From Akebia trifoliata (taxonomy: Eukaryota > Streptophyta > Magnoliopsida > Ranunculales > Lardizabalaceae), in contig CM030706.1 of NCBI GenBank assembly GCA_017979445.1, positions 5,993,595 to 6,057,594 of the forward strand: a DNA stretch of 64,000 nt. Direction: 5' to 3'. Position numbers and translations under genes: made by a program. Shown here piece by piece: positions 25,151 to 35,102 of the stretch; positions within the stretch are counted from its first letter, which is position 1; every line of letters begins with the position of its first letter. The notes below the pieces were generated by a model, which ran no database searches, was not told where the DNA came from, and saw only the letters and a program-made list of their open reading frames with translations.

Positions 25151-25405
25151 GTGGTTAAATTCTCATTAGGAACTTGCTTTACGGGCAAAACAATATCTTA
25201 CTAACAAGGCGAAATTGTATCATGTAATTGATAAGAAACTTCGAAAGAATATATGCATAGAAGAAGCTTACAAGTTCACCAATATCATTCAAAAATGCCT
25301 TAACACGAACCCCAAATTCTGCCCGACCATGACTGAAGTCGCCGATGCTCAAAGTAAATGTTGAAGAAGTTCGATGCAAGTTCATGCAGAAGTCACCACC
25401 CCTCA

Positions 25406-25981
25406 CCCATTAAATAGTTTCAAGTCCCAAAAGAAAGTGGATTGAAATAGTGAAAGTAGATGGCACTTGCAATCACACAAGACATGGATCTTGACAGCAT
25501 TGAAGTATAGGATTTTTGGGGTAAGACCTTGAGCTGGGCTAGAATGCACTGCTCAAATCATCTAAACCAAATCATTGACAACATGAAAGTCAGGAATTGG
25601 ACATTCCGAACCTTTAACGATCATGGGGATGCAAATTTCAATACACGAGGAGACAATATGCATGAAGCGGTATTTTATTTTTCTGAGCATGAAGAAACAC
25701 ATTGATAGCTTCTGTCTATATTCAACCCTGCCAGTAATGACCATACTGATACAGATACATTTGGGCAACAAAGTGATGGATCGCATGCCTCTAAGAGGAG
25801 CAAGAAATGAGAGACAAGGCTTGGGGAACATGGAGGCTGAATTAATTGTTAGAGGCTTTTTGTGATCCATAAACTTGGGTTCAACAAAGGAGGCTCATAT
25901 ATATTGTAGGAAAGCAGATTATAATCTTAGTTTCTCGATTGTTTTAGTTCTTTTGAAATGATTGGGACCTTGTGATTACAG
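25406..25981. other. Stretch between two gene relics, not recognised
   Basis: No gene family was recognised. A forward frame around 25590-25705 (KVRNWTFRTFNDHGDANF) and a reverse frame over 25562-25870 are open, but neither resembles a domain I know. The segment ends at the splice acceptor TTACAG of the following phosphotransferase exon. Confidence 0.35.
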
Positions 25982-26146
25982 GTTGCTGAGACAAATGTGA
26001 CAAAATTTTTGATGGATGATATCTACCGAAACCCTGGGCCTCTTCAATTTGATGGTCCTGGTGCGGATGCCAAGGCCATCACTCTCTGTGTCGAAGACCA
26101 AGACTACATGGGCCGGATTAAGAAGCTGTAGGAATTTCTCGACAAG
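25982..26146 (+). pseudogene. PFP alpha-subunit penultimate exon, with internal stop
   Basis: A 165-bp exon bounded by TTACAG and GTTCTG encodes [39 protein letters not shown] and [10 protein letters not shown], then TAG, then EFLDK. This is the near-C-terminal part of pyrophosphate-fructose-6-phosphate 1-phosphotransferase alpha, a regulatory subunit of the cytosolic PPi-dependent glycolytic enzyme. The stop replaces the Gln expected in LQE. The following, last exon of the same gene lies at 29344-29472 on the other strand, so this copy is dismembered. Confidence 0.8.
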
Positions 26147-26607
26147 GTTCTGGTTTCCACCTTAGTTGCCTTCTAGTTTATTTTATTTTCTAGATCTTAT
26201 GTAATCATGTCGACGTAAAACTACTCATTTTTTTTTTCCATAGACAACCTTTCAGACTACGTCCTTGCACTACCTCTTGATTTTTATTTTTATTTTTTGG
26301 TTAGTTTATAAATGCTATTGGCCATGAATTTGCTCAACCTTCTCTGCTTTAGATCTGTTCAATTTTAAACAAGATGCAGTGTTTCATCAAATGGGATGTT
26401 ATTAGAAACTCTCATTGCTGTGTGGGTTCATTAATCCAAACTTTCCATTTCGTGGCCCAACTTTGGATCAGCCATATCCTATCCATCTAGCAGATGGAAC
26501 TGTTTTGGACTGATGATTACGTTAGGACATATTGACCATCCCAAAGAGTGCTATTTGTCATATGTAATGTTATCCAATTGGGAGCGGTTGTTAGGCATTG
26601 CCAACCA

Positions 26608-26822
26608 AGGGCCGAGCCAGGATTTTCCTGTAGTGAGGGCAAACTATGGTTAATTGTATAGTGAAGCTGAATGGTTTTAAGGAGAAATTAAGAGGTTTTT
26701 GGTTAGAAGTTGAAGAAAATGATATTTAGATCCTTTCCAATTAATATTTGAAAAGTCCCGATCAAGAGGCAATGTCATCAACAAAAAATTGAAGAGGTGA
26801 GGGAGTGGGGACAAATGTCACC
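26608..26822 (-). mobile_element. hAT-type relic holding the empty site of the 29.9-kb MITE
   Basis: Starting with GGGCCGAGCCAGGATTTTCC, this region is the reverse complement of parts of the element at 29566-30683, including ATTGAAGAGGTGAGGGAGTG. Where the other copy carries a 699-bp insert, this copy reads straight through as GGAGAAAT TAA GAGGTTTTT (TAA at 26689-26691). Confidence 0.75.
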
Positions 26823-27076
26823 AACAAAATCAAACCGAATTAAGATCGGTCCGGTTTGGTTAAATTCGGTTCTATGTATTACCAATAATCTACAAACCTG
26901 CTTCGAAGCAACATATTTTATTTAATAAATAAATAAATAAATAATGAACATAGAATTTTATATAGGGTCAGGATCCCTTGAATAACCATATGCATATGAT
27001 TATAATAAATTATCTAAATTAGGGTTTCTCTATGTATGCCCTCAAGAGGATGAGATTTTTTCACCGTTCTAGGGTT
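26823..27076. other. Short AT-rich stretch with AATA microsatellite
   Basis: No gene is seen. An AATA tetranucleotide run lies near 26920-26945. A hAT-like CGGTCCGGTTTGG word near 26848 resembles the interior of the 20290-20836 element. Confidence 0.4.
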
Positions 27077-27086
27077 TGGAGTTTTT

Positions 27087-28493
27087 TTTTTTTTTTTTTG
27101 ATAAGTGTAATATATTAATAAAAGGAAGACGAAATACAAGGAGGCCGAGATGGCCTCTAAAAAAGAACAAAACAAGGAAAGGAACAAGTCAATGATCACA
27201 AAAAGAATTCCATCTAAAAACGAAATCTTCAAAAGTGAACCCTGCAAAGTCTAAATTTTGTTTAGACCAAAAGTACAACAAGCCCAATATCTCTAAGAAA
27301 CCTTCGTGAGAACTTCTGCTCTTACTATTGAAGACCATGTTATTTCTCTCCATCCAAACCCCCCAAGCAATAGCTGATGGAAGCATCACCCAAAGGAATA
27401 TTTTTCTGGAGGAGAAGACTTTACTGTCCCATTCTGCTAACAACGAGGAGCACTTACAAGGAAAGACCCAATTAATTCGAAAAAGATCAAGGAACAACGA
27501 CCAAATATTATAAGAATATGAACAATGAATTAAAATATGATCAATAGATTCCCCATCTTTAAGACAAAGTGGGCAATAATTTGGAGTGATCCAACCTCGA
27601 GCAATCAAGTTGTCTATCGTAAGAATCCTCCCAAGGGATACCAACCAAACAAAGAAGCAGATTTTCGAGGGAACTAATTTAGACCAAATGAGAGACCTCG
27701 AGGATGATCGCTCATCTGAATGAATTAGTGACCCATGAAAGGATCTAACAGAGAATCTCAAATCCTTAGCCCTCATCTATTCCCACCTGTCCTGTTCGCT
27801 CTCGTTGAGATGAAACGAATGCAAGATATCAAGGAAAGATGTCACCTCAGTTAGCTCCCAATCATTAAAATTTCTCATAAATCCCAGGTCCCAGGTAGAG
27901 CTGGACTTGTTTTTAATCATATACTGCTGGATCGAGCGGTTATTTTTTAAAGAACAGGCGTATAAGGAAGGAAATTGAGCTGCCAGAGGCGATGTACAGC
28001 ACCAACTATCCTCCTAGAATCTGATTGTATCTCCCATTCCCACTTTAAATCTAATCTCTTTCTCGAAATCCTCACTCACTTTAAGAATCCCTTTCCACAC
28101 GCTACACCCATACGTACCTTTCACCTCACCACTATACCAACCTAGCATCTTCTCCCCGTACTTAGCCATTATGACCCTCTTCCACAGACTATCCCTTTCC
28201 TCACCGAACCTCCAAAGCCATTTTCGTAGAAGCCCTCTATTGGCTAGTCTAAGTCCCTTAATCCCCAGACCTCCGTTCTTCTTGGGGGTGCAAGTGACCT
28301 TTCATCTAATTAAATGGTACTTCTTCTTACCATTCATATCATTCTACAAAAAATTTCTCATGAGCCTTTCCAACCTATTTTCAATGGACCTAGGAAGTGT
28401 GAAAAGGGAGAGAAAGTACACTAGAATACTCGTCAAGGTGCTTTTGATCAAAGTAACTTTCCCTCCTTTAGAGTTTTTGCGAAGAAACTAAAA
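27087..28493 (-). mobile_element. 5'-truncated L1-type LINE with 10-bp target duplication
   Basis: Read on the minus strand it encodes the C-terminal part of a plant LINE ORF2: a reverse-transcriptase end ([47 protein letters not shown]) followed by a zinc-knuckle zf-RVT domain (CPLCLKDGESIDHILIHC, about 27615-27560) and a C-terminal LWVMLPSAIAWGVWMERN. The reverse-strand frame 27776-27189 alone is open for 195 codons. A poly-A tract (plus-strand T run at 27087-27099) marks the 3' end. TGGAGTTTTT lies at both 27077-27086 and 28494-28503. The few stops suggest a fairly young insertion. Confidence 0.9.
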
Positions 28494-28503
28494 TGGAGTT
28501 TTT

Positions 28504-29343
28504 ATTTAAAACTAGCAAAAGTGGATTATTCTAAATTGAGAAAAAATTCTCAATGACAAGGCGGAACGAGAAATGGGTGCAAGAATTCATGGTCTACATA
28601 GTCGTTATTTGGCTTAGCTCTTATCATAAACTAGTCAAAAAATACTTATAACTTAATTTACTATTCTTTCTTTAATCAATGTAATACTAAATTTCTTATA
28701 ATGAAGTATAAAAAATGAAAATTAGAAGCATTGAAATAATTTTCTTTGGATTTTCATATTTCATTTAAGAATGAGTCGTGATTTTCTATCCCCCAGCCCC
28801 CCTTCCCCTCCCCCTCTGCCTCTGACATACTCTCCTGACGTGGCATGTGCTAGAACATATGTGCAGTAGTGTGTCCCGGGGAAAAAATCTATGGTTCTAG
28901 CACTTGCCTCATCAAGAGAATATAGGGGAGTAGGGGGGGGGGGGTAAGGCGGAGTTAATATCATTAGTCTTCAAGAATTTATTGACAAGATAATACATGA
29001 ATCTCTTTTTCCTACTTGATAGATGACACATACTATGAATAGGTATATGTGGGAACTGCAATCAGTAAGACTTATATTACCACACCAACATTTTTTTTAT
29101 TTATAAACAACTCATTGTATGGTGGCGAAACACAAAAGAATTTTCATCATAGCCAACTCAACTCAACTCAACCAGTTGGTTCAAATGTGTATTAATTCCA
29201 AATTCAATCCAAGTCTATCTACTAGAATTTTGTGTCAACTAATCGTGTTATAAATCATAAATTGAGTACCCAACTAGTATTTGACTTTGGGGACCATGAA
29301 GTGGCAACTCCAAATTGAGAAGATGGGTGAGCCATAGATACCA
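28504..29343. other. Intergenic with an old palindromic MITE relic
   Basis: Between about 28770 and 28955, GTCGTGATTTTC and CCCCCT-rich sequence faces GAGGGG-like sequence and an AGAACCATAGATTTTTTC-like palindrome, related to the elements at 22420 and 48827. No gene is seen in the remainder. Confidence 0.4.
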
Positions 29344-29472
29344 TTAAAATGGTGTCTGACCATTGAATGATGGTGCTGACATTACAGAGAGAACATCCGT
29401 CACAGATGCCTTGGAACTCAAAGTTGCCTTCAGTACATCCTGCAGGCATCCTGGTTTCACGATGTTTCTAAC
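29344..29472 (-). pseudogene. PFP alpha-subunit last exon, orphaned on the minus strand
   Basis: Preceded on the minus strand by the acceptor AATTCCAG, this 129-nt exon encodes [38 protein letters not shown] and QTPF, then TAA. It is the C-terminus of the PFP alpha subunit and would directly follow the exon at 25982-26146 (…[13 protein letters not shown]). The two lie 3.2 kb apart in opposite orientation. This exon itself has no lesion, but no upstream exon is found beside it on its own strand. Confidence 0.82.
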
Positions 29473-29565
29473 CTGGAATTGGAAAAAGGAAAAAGTTTGA
29501 AGTGGGATGAAAAAATAAATAAATACAATAAAATATAAATAGAATTCAAACAACTCTTTCGAGTC

Positions 29566-30683
29566 CAGGGGCGGAGCTAGTAAGGAACTGGTGGGGGCAA
29601 TTGCCCCACAGAACTTTTAAGACACTCCTATATTTTCAACTAATTACATGTCCCATTTGTCCCCACGCCCTCGTCTCTCTCCCCATTTGCCCTCACACCC
29701 TCACCTCCCTCCAAGTTTTGCCCCACAGAACTTTGAGACACCCCTATATTTTCAATTAATTACATACCCCATTTGTCCCCACTCCCTCACCTCTTCAATT
29801 TTTTGTTGATGACATTACCTCTTAATCGAGACTTCTCAAATATTAATTGGAAATGACCTAAGTATCATTTTCTTCAACTTCTAACTAAAAACCTCTTAGG
29901 GTATGTTTGATTGCACATGGAAAATAGGGTGGAAAATCAATTTCCATGGAAAATGACATTTTTCAAGTGTTGATTGCACATGGAAATGGAAATTCATTTT
30001 CCACCCCATTCAAAAAGTCCACTAAATCATGGATTTCACTTCCCACATTATGGGTGGGAAAATGAAATCCACCAAGAGGTTCAACCGCAAGGCTGCCGAC
30101 CAACATACCACCACCACCATTACACTAACCTCGCTGTCGTCGTCATCATCATCGGCGTCGGCTCCGTTTCTGTCCACCTTCTCTCTCTCTCTCTTCTTCT
30201 TTTTCTTCTTCTCCTTCTTCTCCATCCCTCACCTCCTCCGCTACCACCACCACCACGTTCTCCCCCATCTTCCTCACTTACCTCCGTCGTCGCCATCGTC
30301 GTCGCCGCTGCCATCGTCATCATCGTCGTCGTCGCCGCCACCATCGCCGTCGCCGTACCACCTTCGCCACATCCTCCCCCCTCCCTCTTCTTCGTCATCT
30401 TCTTCTTCCTCTCCCCCTCCTCTCATCTTCTTCCTCCTTTTCCTCTTCTTTTTTTTTCTCATATTTTTTTCATGATTTTATCCAAGTGAAATCAAACAAT
30501 GGAATTTGATTTTCCAACCCTACCTATTTTCTACAACTAATTTTCCATGGATTTCAAATTCCATGGAAAGTGACTTTCCATGCAATCAAACATACCCTTA
30601 ATTTCTCCCTAAAATCATTCATCTTCACTATACAACTAACCATAATATGCCCTCACTACAGGAAAATCCTAGCTCCGCCCCTG
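29566..30683. mobile_element. hAT-type element, CAGGGGCGGAGCTAG termini, carrying a nested MITE
   Basis: CAGGGGCGGAGCTAG at 29566 is exactly mirrored by CTAGCTCCGCCCCTG ending at 30683. Flanks TTCGAGTC and GTTGGGTC agree at 5 of 8 positions, a weak match for a hAT duplication. Without the nested 699-bp MITE the element is about 416 bp. Two internal direct repeats of GCCCCACAGAACTTT occur (about 29601 and 29719). Confidence 0.72.
29899..30597. mobile_element. Tourist/PIF-Harbinger-like MITE with TTA duplication
   Basis: Termini GGGTATGTTTGATTGCACAT (29899) and ATG-CAATCAAACATACCC (ending 30597) are inverted, with TTA on both sides (29896-29898, 30598-30600). The duplicated TTA is confirmed by the uninterrupted paralogue at 26689-26691. 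The middle, about 30100-30470, is a low-complexity CAC, TCG, TCA, CTT trinucleotide tract that keeps several long but meaningless reading frames open. Confidence 0.88.
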
Positions 30684-31003
30684 GTTGGGTCCTTTCTTCC
30701 TTCGCTTGTGCTCTCATTTTTTCTGTCACTTTACTTTTGGAAAAATAAATAAATAAAGATCTCTTGACATGAATAGCCGTTATATATACTTCCAACTTTC
30801 CAGAATCTGCTTTAGGCTTGAAATTTCTTGATGACGGATTTTCTTAGTGCATTTTAATTCATGAGAATAATAATGAAGACAGTTTGTGAGACAATTTATA
30901 AGAAAAGATGAACTTTTGTCAGTATGCTTTGAATCCCATGTATCAAATTTCCATTTAAAGAGGACTGCTTTACAAAGCTGACTGACTTTCTTGGTGTACC
31001 TCA
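30684..31003. other. Short intergenic 3' of the ZRK gene
   Basis: No further gene is seen. The part next to 31004 is probably the 3' untranslated region of the minus-strand kinase. Confidence 0.4.
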
Positions 31004-31999
31004 TTACAGTTTTCTGATTTTCCTGAGCTCTTGCGCAACTTCCTTCAATGCTGGCCGCTCTTCTGGGTTCACCTTGACACATCTCAGTGCAAGCTCTGCA
31101 CATTTCTTCATTTGTTGCATCTTTCCTAATTTCAAGATGTAAGTCTTCAAATAAACTTCAGTAACCTTTTCAGACTTTTCCTCATCCATATCAACTGCAC
31201 TAACAATTTCTTTGAGTATGTCATAAGCTTTGTTTCCAGTTAGAAGCTCAAACAATACTGCACCAAAGCTAAAAACATCACTCTTCTCTGTATACCGCCC
31301 TGTATTTACGGATTCAGGAGAAATGAATCCAATTTTCCCTACCACTTCTGCATCTACATATGTTTCACCCAAAGGAATCTCTAATGAGAGCCCAAAACCA
31401 AATAATTTTCCACCAAATTGTTCATCCAAGAAAATATTATCAGAATTTATGTCTCTATGGATGATAGGCTTTGAATTGGCCATGTGGAGATACGTTATCG
31501 CATCAGCGATTTCCATGGCGATCCTTAACCGATTCTCCCATTGAAACAGCATTGGTGACTCATTGATTCGATGGGAGAGAGCTCCGTTGTGTGGGAATTC
31601 GAAAACTAATACTGGTGCTTTGGTCTCTAAACAACATCCCAAGAGTTTCAACACCTTCCCATGGTTGTTGATCTGTGATGCAATCACGATTTCGTTTATG
31701 CCCTGTTTGATGAAGAGGGTGTCATATTCTTCGTATTTCTTGATCAAAAGAATGCGGTCTTCTTGGGTTCCTCTGTAGAGGATATGGTTGTAATTCTCAC
31801 AAAGAATTTGGATTCGATCATAGTTGTTGGTTGCTGTTTTGAGCTCTTCAGAGGAGAAGATACGTATGGGATTAGATCTGCCATCACAAGAAGCGATCAT
31901 ATCCTCTAACAACAGAGCTCCATTTACCAGGAAGAATTCATTCTTCCGAGATTCTCTCCTCCTTCGCATCATGGGCGCTCTAAAGCATGACCACATCAT
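31004..31999 (-). CDS. ZED1-related (ZRK) receptor-like cytoplasmic pseudokinase
   Basis: Intact single exon of 331 aa from a real ATG at 31999 to TAA at 31004. The N-terminal part (FFLVNGALLLEDMIASCDG, then NPIRIFSSEELKTATNNYD) is typical of ZRK proteins, which lack a signal peptide, ectodomain and membrane segment. ZRKs act as pseudokinase adaptors of the NLR immune receptor ZAR1; that role here is inference. In the kinase-like domain the Gly-rich loop is lost (ILCENYNHILYRG), the VAIK Lys survives (LLIKKYEEY), the catalytic loop HRDINSDN is intact, and the DFG motif reads FGF in KLFGFGLSLE, so the metal-binding Asp is replaced. The APE region is ISPESV, and the C-lobe ends with CVKVNPEERPALKEV. 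Length fits the family (about 330-360). Wall-associated kinase-like descent is an alternative. Confidence 0.87.
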   Translation of the reverse strand: MMWSCFRAPMMRRRRESRKNEFFLVNGALLLEDMIASCDGRSNPIRIFSSEELKTATNNYDRIQILCENYNHILYRGTQEDRILLIKKYEEYDTLFIKQGINEIVIASQINNHGKVLKLLGCCLETKAPVLVFEFPHNGALSHRINESPMLFQWENRLRIAMEIADAITYLHMANSKPIIHRDINSDNIFLDEQFGGKLFGFGLSLEIPLGETYVDAEVVGKIGFISPESVNTGRYTEKSDVFSFGAVLFELLTGNKAYDILKEIVSAVDMDEEKSEKVTEVYLKTYILKLGKMQQMKKCAELALRCVKVNPEERPALKEVAQELRKIRKL

Positions 32000-32118
32000 T
32001 CCTTTTTCTTTTTTTTTTTCCCTTTCAGGATCGAAAAGGGCAGTTTGAAATGGTCATCCGGTTCGAACCGATTTTAAGAATTTAAATGTTTGGATCATTC
32101 CAGCATTTCTCTCTCTCT

Positions 32119-33420
32119 CTTTTTTTTTTTTTTTTTTTTTGATAAATAGCATTGTATTTCTAAGTCGGTGGAGATGACCAACTTGGAAGGGCATTACAAA
32201 ACAACGCTAATTACGAATGAAACCACGAACCCCATCCCAGGTTGTACAAAAAATCCTCAAAAAACATACCCTTAAACTCCTTATACACTTTGGACCAACA
32301 AAAGATAAGACCCAAGATACACATGATTGTATCTGAACAATCATTTTGTTTCCCCTCGAATATGTGTCTATTCCTTTCCAACCACACCCCCCAACAAATT
32401 GCAAATGGTGTAATAGTCCAAAGCAACCACTTTGTGCCATCAAATGAATAGCCAATTGACAACCAACCAATGAAGATATCCTTAATTGATTTCGGTAAGC
32501 ATGTTGAGAGCCCATATAACTTAAAAAAATGAGCCCAAATGCCATGCGAGAACTTGCAATGAATTAGGAGGTGATCCGATGATTCTCCATGTTTCATACA
32601 TAGTACACAACAACTGGTCCCGCATCAACAAATCTGTCGTTTGTATCCTTCCTAGAACCATCATCCATGTGAAGAAAGCAACTTTGCTTGGCACCTTTGA
32701 ACCCCAAATAGAGACATAAGAAAAAAAGAGAGTCCCCATTATTGCACAATGATTGGTAGAAAGAGCGCACCGAAAATCTTCCATCTTTGCTTGCCGTTTA
32801 TATTTTCTCATCTTCTCTTCCCATACGAAACACGATACTTGAAGCCTCACCAACTAATCTACCAACTTCTTGAATTTCCACGTCATCAATGTCCCTACGA
32901 AATCCAAGGCCCCATGCCCATTCTCCACCCATAAATCGTTGGACGGATGTGATTGGTTGTCCTTTCTTTGAAGATATGGAACACAAAGTTGGGAATACCT
33001 CCATTAGAGGCCGATTGCCACACCATGTGTCTTCCCAAAATTTTACTCGGTTGCATTGACCCACTCTGAATTTTATTCTCATTTTAAATAGTGGGATGAT
33101 CTTCATGATACCCTTCCACAACCCGCATTCATATGGTTGTCTAATTGATCCGCTTTCCCACCCTGTCTTGTTCAACTTAAACTTACTCTCTATAACTTGT
33201 CTCCATAAACTATTCTCATCGTTCCCAAATCTCCACAACCACTTGCCCCTCAAGGCCACGTTCATCTCCCCAAGTCTCGTAATGCTGAGGCCTCCATGTT
33301 TCTTAGTATGTTTGGTTGCAAGTATAAATAAATAAATATAGAATAATGACATTCTAACCAGAAAGTCTTTCACTCGGTCAATAGTTGGATGACATGGCAC
33401 ATATATAGAATCATAGTTAT
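32119..33420 (-). mobile_element. Degenerate L1-type LINE 3' part
   Basis: Minus-strand frames encode GGLSITRLGEMNVALRGKWL, WRFGNDENSLWRQVI and a zf-RVT region (KVPSKVAFFTWMMVLGRIQT, SSDHLLIHCKFSHGIW, ITPFAICWGVWLERNRHI). Frames are split by stops and shifts, so it is older than the copy at 27.1 kb. The plus-strand T tract at about 32120-32140 is its poly-A tail. The 5' border is approximate and abuts the MITE array. Confidence 0.82.
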
Positions 33421-33433
33421 GTTTTGTATATAT

Positions 33434-33808
33434 GGACATATGAAAAGACATATGTAAAAACAATGTAACATTAATAAAATTTCAAAATATGGGTTAGAAG
33501 TTTTGGATTGAGTTGATTTTTTATAAGGATGATCTCTATGATGGGAATATCATCCGGAAAAAAAAAATTAGTCCAATCCGAAACTTCTAACCCCATTAAA
33601 AGTGATTTAGAATGTGGACCGTCGATTTTTTGCCAATAATTTGTAAATTACTTTTGATGGATTTAGAAGTTTCAGATTGAATTGATTTTTTGTGAGGATG
33701 ATCTTCTCATCATAGTGACCATCCTCGCAAAAAATCAGCTCAATCCAAAACCTCTAACCCATATTTTGAAAAACCATTGTTTTTACATATGTCCCTAGAA
33801 CCGCCCCT
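33434..33808. mobile_element. Array unit 1: CATATG-terminus subtype
   Basis: Ends carry GACATATGTAAAAACAATG-like sequence mirrored by CATTGTTTTTACATATGTCC, then CTAGAACCGCCCC. Two internal hairpins. It shares this terminal subtype only with unit 6 (35103-35509). Confidence 0.75.
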
Positions 33809-33822
33809 ATATATATATATAT

Positions 33823-34191
33823 GGAGAGAGAGAGAGAGAGAGAGATTCAACAACCCTAAAATTTGCCAAACATTTTTCAAAACATGGGTTCGAAGTTTTG
33901 GAATGAATTGATTTTTTGTGAGGATGATCTCTACGGTGAAGAGATCATCCTCTCCAAAAATCAGCTCATTTTGAAATTTCTAACCCTAGTTTACAAATTG
34001 AAGAATCGTAGACCATTCAATTTTTGTAAATCACTTTTGATGGGGTTAGAAGTTTTGGAATATGCTGATTTTTGGTGAGGATGATCTCTTCATCATAGAG
34101 ATCATCCTCACAAAAAATCAGCTCATTCTAAAACTTGTAACCCATGTTTTGAAAAATGTTTAGCAAACTTTAGGACTGCTGAACCTCTCCC
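33823..34191. mobile_element. Array unit 2: double-hairpin MITE with (GA)n start
   Basis: A GAGAGA run of about 24 bp stands next to the left end; the right end is GGACTGCTGAACCTCTCCC. Both internal hairpins are present. Confidence 0.75.
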
Positions 34192-34208
34192 ATATATATA
34201 TATATATA

Positions 34209-34432
34209 GGGAAATGTTTAGCACCCAACCATTTATCCAACAATTTGCCCAACATGTGTTTGTCCTACATGGGTTAGAAGTTTTGAAATGGGCAGATTTT
34301 TGGTGAGGATGATCTCTATGGTTAGAAGATCATCCTTATAAAAAATCAGCCCATTCTAAAACTTCTAACCCATGTAGGACAAAACATGTTGGGCAAATTG
34401 TTTGATAAATAGTTGAGTGCTGAACATTTCCC
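34209..34432. mobile_element. Array unit 3: single-hairpin MITE, 224 bp
   Basis: From GGGAAATGTTTAGCACCC to GAGTGCTGAACATTTCCC the unit is one continuous imperfect palindrome with arms of about 105 bp and a short loop near CTATGGTTAG. It lacks the spacer and second hairpin of its neighbours. Confidence 0.85.
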
Positions 34433-34437
34433 TATAT

Positions 34438-34690
34438 GGGTCCCGTTCGACACCCAACCATTTACCCAACAATTTGCTCAACATGTTTTGTCCTACATGG
34501 GTTAGAAGTTTTAGAATGGGCTGATTTTTTATAAGGATGATCTTTTAACTGTAGAGATCATCCTCATAAAAAATCTGCCCCATTCCAAAACTTCTAACCC
34601 CATCACAAATGGTTCACAAAAAATGGACAGTCCACGATTTTTCAACTTGTAAACATGGGGTTAGATTTTTTGTCAATTCTTCTCAATAAT
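34438..34690. mobile_element. Array unit 4: right-truncated MITE
   Basis: Starts GGGTCCCGTTCGACACCC five bases after unit 3 and keeps the first hairpin and the spacer, but stops inside the second hairpin at GGGGTTAGATTTTTTGTC. The second terminus is missing. Confidence 0.75.
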
Positions 34691-34694
34691 ATAT

Positions 34695-35075
34695 GGGAAA
34701 TGTTCAGCACCCTAAGTTTTACCACACATTTTAACAAATGTTTTTTGTCCTATATGGGTTAGAAGTTTTGGAATGGGCTGATTTTTGATGAGGATGATCT
34801 CTATGATTAGAAGATCATCCTCCCCAAAAATCAGCCCATTCTGAAATGTTTAGCCCCATGTTTACACGTTGAAAAATCGTGGACCGTCCATTTTTTGGAA
34901 ACCATTTTTGATAGGGTTAGAAGTTTTGGAATGAGCTGATTTTTGGTGAGGATGATCTCCTCACCATAGAGATCATCCTCACCAAAAATCAGCTCATTCC
35001 AAAACTTCTAACCCATGTAAGACAAAACACATTTGTTAAAGTGTGCGGTAAAGCTTAGGGTGCTGAACGGGACCC
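34695..35075. mobile_element. Array unit 5: double-hairpin MITE
   Basis: Left end GGGAAATGTTCAGCACCC, right end GGGTGCTGAACGGGACCC: the two termini are inverted only over GTTCAGCACCC, with different outermost bases. Both hairpins are intact. Confidence 0.82.
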
Positions 35076-35102
35076 ATAATATATATATATATATATATAT
35101 AT

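Larger units (their letters stand above)
21840..25364 (+). pseudogene. RLCK-VII (PBS1-like) protein kinase pseudogene
   Basis: Receptor-like cytoplasmic kinases of subfamily VII relay immune and growth signals at the plasma membrane. The relic keeps a possible myristoylated start MGNCMGKE (21840) and probable exons at about 22027-22111 and 23399-23581. The latter has LKAAT, a TAG stop, RFNNKNFIGQGGLG and AVKKL. Exon 24089-24216 has NHPNVAKL, a TAA stop, then GYCLEGRNRLLVYEY. Exon about 24449-24588 has LSWSRRIKV and the catalytic loop [13 protein letters not shown] last exon near 25170-25364 reads KQYLTNKAKLYHVIDKKL and CLNTNPKFCPTMTEV. The exon for the DFG activation segment and APEY region is absent; its place is taken by unrelated sequence at about 24885-25150. 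Two stops and a lost exon make it a pseudogene. Confidence 0.8.

Noticed and set aside
25562..25870. 102-codon minus-strand frame and 80-codon plus-strand frame
   Set aside because: Neither resembles a known family; they lie between two gene relics without splice signals of their own, so they are described only as unrecognised sequence.
29974..30489. Long overlapping reading frames on both strands (up to 171 codons)
   Set aside because: They run through a CAC, TCG, TCA and CTT trinucleotide tract inside a MITE; low-complexity repeats keep several frames open at once, and no domain is seen.
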